Part shown: piece after piece, positions 5,561 to 6,304 of the stretch
How positions within the stretch are numbered: position 1 is the stretch's first letter
Layout: each line of letters opens with the position of its first letter
Origin: JACQNR01 sp049515175
Lineage (GTDB): Bacteria; Acidobacteriota; Terriglobia; UBA7540
Assembly (NCBI GenBank): GCA_049515175.1
Contig: JBEKUI010000262.1
Location: forward strand, 1 to 6,304
Direction of reading: 5' to 3'
Length of the DNA stretch: 6,304 nt
Made by a program: the position numbers and the translations under genes
The notes under the pieces: model-generated
The model's database searches: none
Told to the model about the DNA's origin: nothing
Seen by the model: the letters and a program-made list of their open reading frames with translations, nothing else

Positions 5561-5905
5561 ATGAAGAAGAGCGACCTGCTTCGCTATAAGAATCTCCTCC
5601 TTTCGAAACGGCAAGAACTCTCCACCGGCAAGAGTCTGGTCGATTCGATTTCCACCGCAGGTGAGCTTCGCGGGGACCCGGTCGATATGGCCACCAGTAA
5701 AACCGACGTCGCCACCCAAATCCGGTTGCATCAGACAGACGGCAAGCTCGTGCGCGCCATTGAGGATGCCTTAACGCGGATTCGGCACGAGGAATTTGGC
5801 ATCTGCGAGGAATGCGGGCAGCCGATTAGCAAGGCGCGCTTAGAAGCGGTGCCCTGGACCAGGTGGTGTAGGGACTGCAAGGACCGCCAGGACTCGGGAA
5901 GCTGA
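5561..5905 (+). CDS. DksA/TraR-family C4 zinc-finger transcription regulator
   Basis: A 114-residue member of the DksA/TraR family, which enters the secondary channel of RNA polymerase and, often with ppGpp, resets transcription of rRNA and stress genes. The N-terminal part is a helical hairpin with a tip GDPVDMATS (residues 38-46); D39 and D42 match the DxxDxA tip that in E. coli DksA contacts the polymerase active-site region. The C-terminal zinc finger has C82 and C85 (CEECGQPI) and C103 and C106 (WCRDC), with the family RLEAVP link between. It is shorter than E. coli DksA (151 residues), lacking N-terminal sequence, and nearer the compact TraR/YbiI-like forms. I prefer the ATG at 5561 over the in-frame GTG at 5540 because AGGA lies 8 nt before it (5549-5552). 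It is probably transcribed alone from the TATAAT promoter. Confidence 0.9.
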   Translation: MKKSDLLRYKNLLLSKRQELSTGKSLVDSISTAGELRGDPVDMATSKTDVATQIRLHQTDGKLVRAIEDALTRIRHEEFGICEECGQPISKARLEAVPWTRWCRDCKDRQDSGS

Positions 5906-6174
5906 CTGAGACGCTAAGGTGAGGCCGCCGATCATCGATGTGCGCCTTCAGGACATCAGAGACTGCTCTAGGTTTTTCCCAAGCTATAGTTCAGTCCCCA
6001 GTTCACCCCGAGTTGGATTGCCCGCCTGGCCCAGATTGTACGTGTCCGTCCGGACGCCGCTGCTACCGTATTCCTCCTAAGCCCGAATATCGCGATTGTG
6101 CGGTCGGCCCCTACGTGTACGAGAATTGCATTTGGCTCTCGGTGAGAGCCCACTATCATCTCCGGCAAGGCAAG
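5906..6174. other. Stretch after the dksA-like gene, coding state unclear
   Basis: Plus frame 1 is open from 5923 through the window end with an ATG at 5938, and would add a Cys-rich segment to the membrane protein listed next. A short AGAG-ACTG-CTCT stem followed by GG and five T (5958-5977) looks like a weak terminator for the dksA-like gene. An antisense frame to 5968 is also open. I cannot decide which of these is used. Confidence 0.35.
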
Positions 6175-6304
6175 ATGATGAGGGCCGCGGTGCTTGAGGC
6201 CATTGGGCTGGTGTTGCTCGCGGGAATATATTTCGCCGTTCGCTATGTGTTCCCGCGCCGCAGCCGGAGTGCGTCATCGCGCCCCGAAGATAAGATTCCT
6301 CAGG
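6175..6304 (+). CDS. Small membrane protein, partial (runs off the right edge)
   Basis: The frame starts at paired ATG codons (6175, 6178) with AAGG at 6167-6170 and is open to the window end, 43 codons seen. The product has one clear transmembrane helix (VLEAIGLVLLAGIYFAVRYV, about residues 6-25) followed by a basic PRRSRS stretch and a hydrophilic tail, so the positive-inside rule puts the C-terminus in the cytoplasm. Third-position GC is about 70% (30 of 43 codons by my count), which supports coding. The frame is open further upstream to 5923, with an ATG at 5938 and seven Cys codons between 6019 and 6129. If used, this would add 79 residues before the membrane helix. I do not recognise the family. 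Confidence 0.45.
   Translation, partial: MMRAAVLEAIGLVLLAGIYFAVRYVFPRRSRSASSRPEDKIPQ

Noticed and set aside
1..6304. CRISPR array, complete insertion sequence, rRNA or complete tRNA
   Set aside because: No regularly spaced repeats, no transposase frame or terminal repeats with target duplication, and no full cloverleaf was found on either strand.

Overview
The window looks like a piece of a soil Acidobacteriota (Terriglobia-like) chromosome. This is inferred from the Oar-like TonB-dependent receptor tail, the FecR-domain protein with an Ala/Ser/Pro-rich tail, and the fairly GC-rich coding sequence with GTG and TTG starts. No rRNA or long marker gene is present, so the assignment is an inference. 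Four intact genes can be supported: an atypical SDR-type NAD(P)-binding protein, a secreted FecR-domain protein, a small nitroreductase and a DksA/TraR zinc-finger protein. A partial small membrane protein runs off the right edge.

Left part (1-1326): a gene-poor stretch carries a clean TetR-type operator-like inverted repeat. It is followed by the C-terminal fifth of a TonB-dependent outer-membrane receptor, which has lost its N-terminal carboxypeptidase-like, plug and barrel portions. The last in-frame stop before the fragment lies inside an 8-bp inverted repeat. Middle-left part (1327-2177): the 3' half of a tRNA, best read as tRNA-Lys, lies on the minus strand and ends abruptly inside the anticodon loop. 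This is the usual scar of an integrative element. The sequence on the element side holds helically phased direct repeats and then about 650 bp with no convincing intact gene, only tiny or broken reading frames. I read this as one end of an integrated or decayed mobile element whose other end is outside the window.

Middle part (2178-4468): two minus-strand genes, fecR-like then SDR, are separated by about 250 bp and are probably not tightly co-transcribed. The fecR-like gene has a good promoter (TTGACT, 18 bp, GAGAAT) and a strong ribosome binding site. Right part (4469-6304): a 468-bp divergent intergenic region with a cluster of inverted repeats precedes the plus-strand nitroreductase. Then comes a dksA-like gene with a consensus -10 element (TATAAT) and a small hairpin in its leader. 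The right edge carries a reading frame open to the window end that encodes a membrane segment.

The intact genes do not form one pathway. FMN-dependent reduction and a ppGpp-type transcription factor suit stress or redox adaptation, but no operon logic joins them. I found no CRISPR array, complete insertion sequence, rRNA or complete tRNA, and no clear undescribed multi-gene system. The tRNA-derived attachment scar and its flank are the most interesting part.
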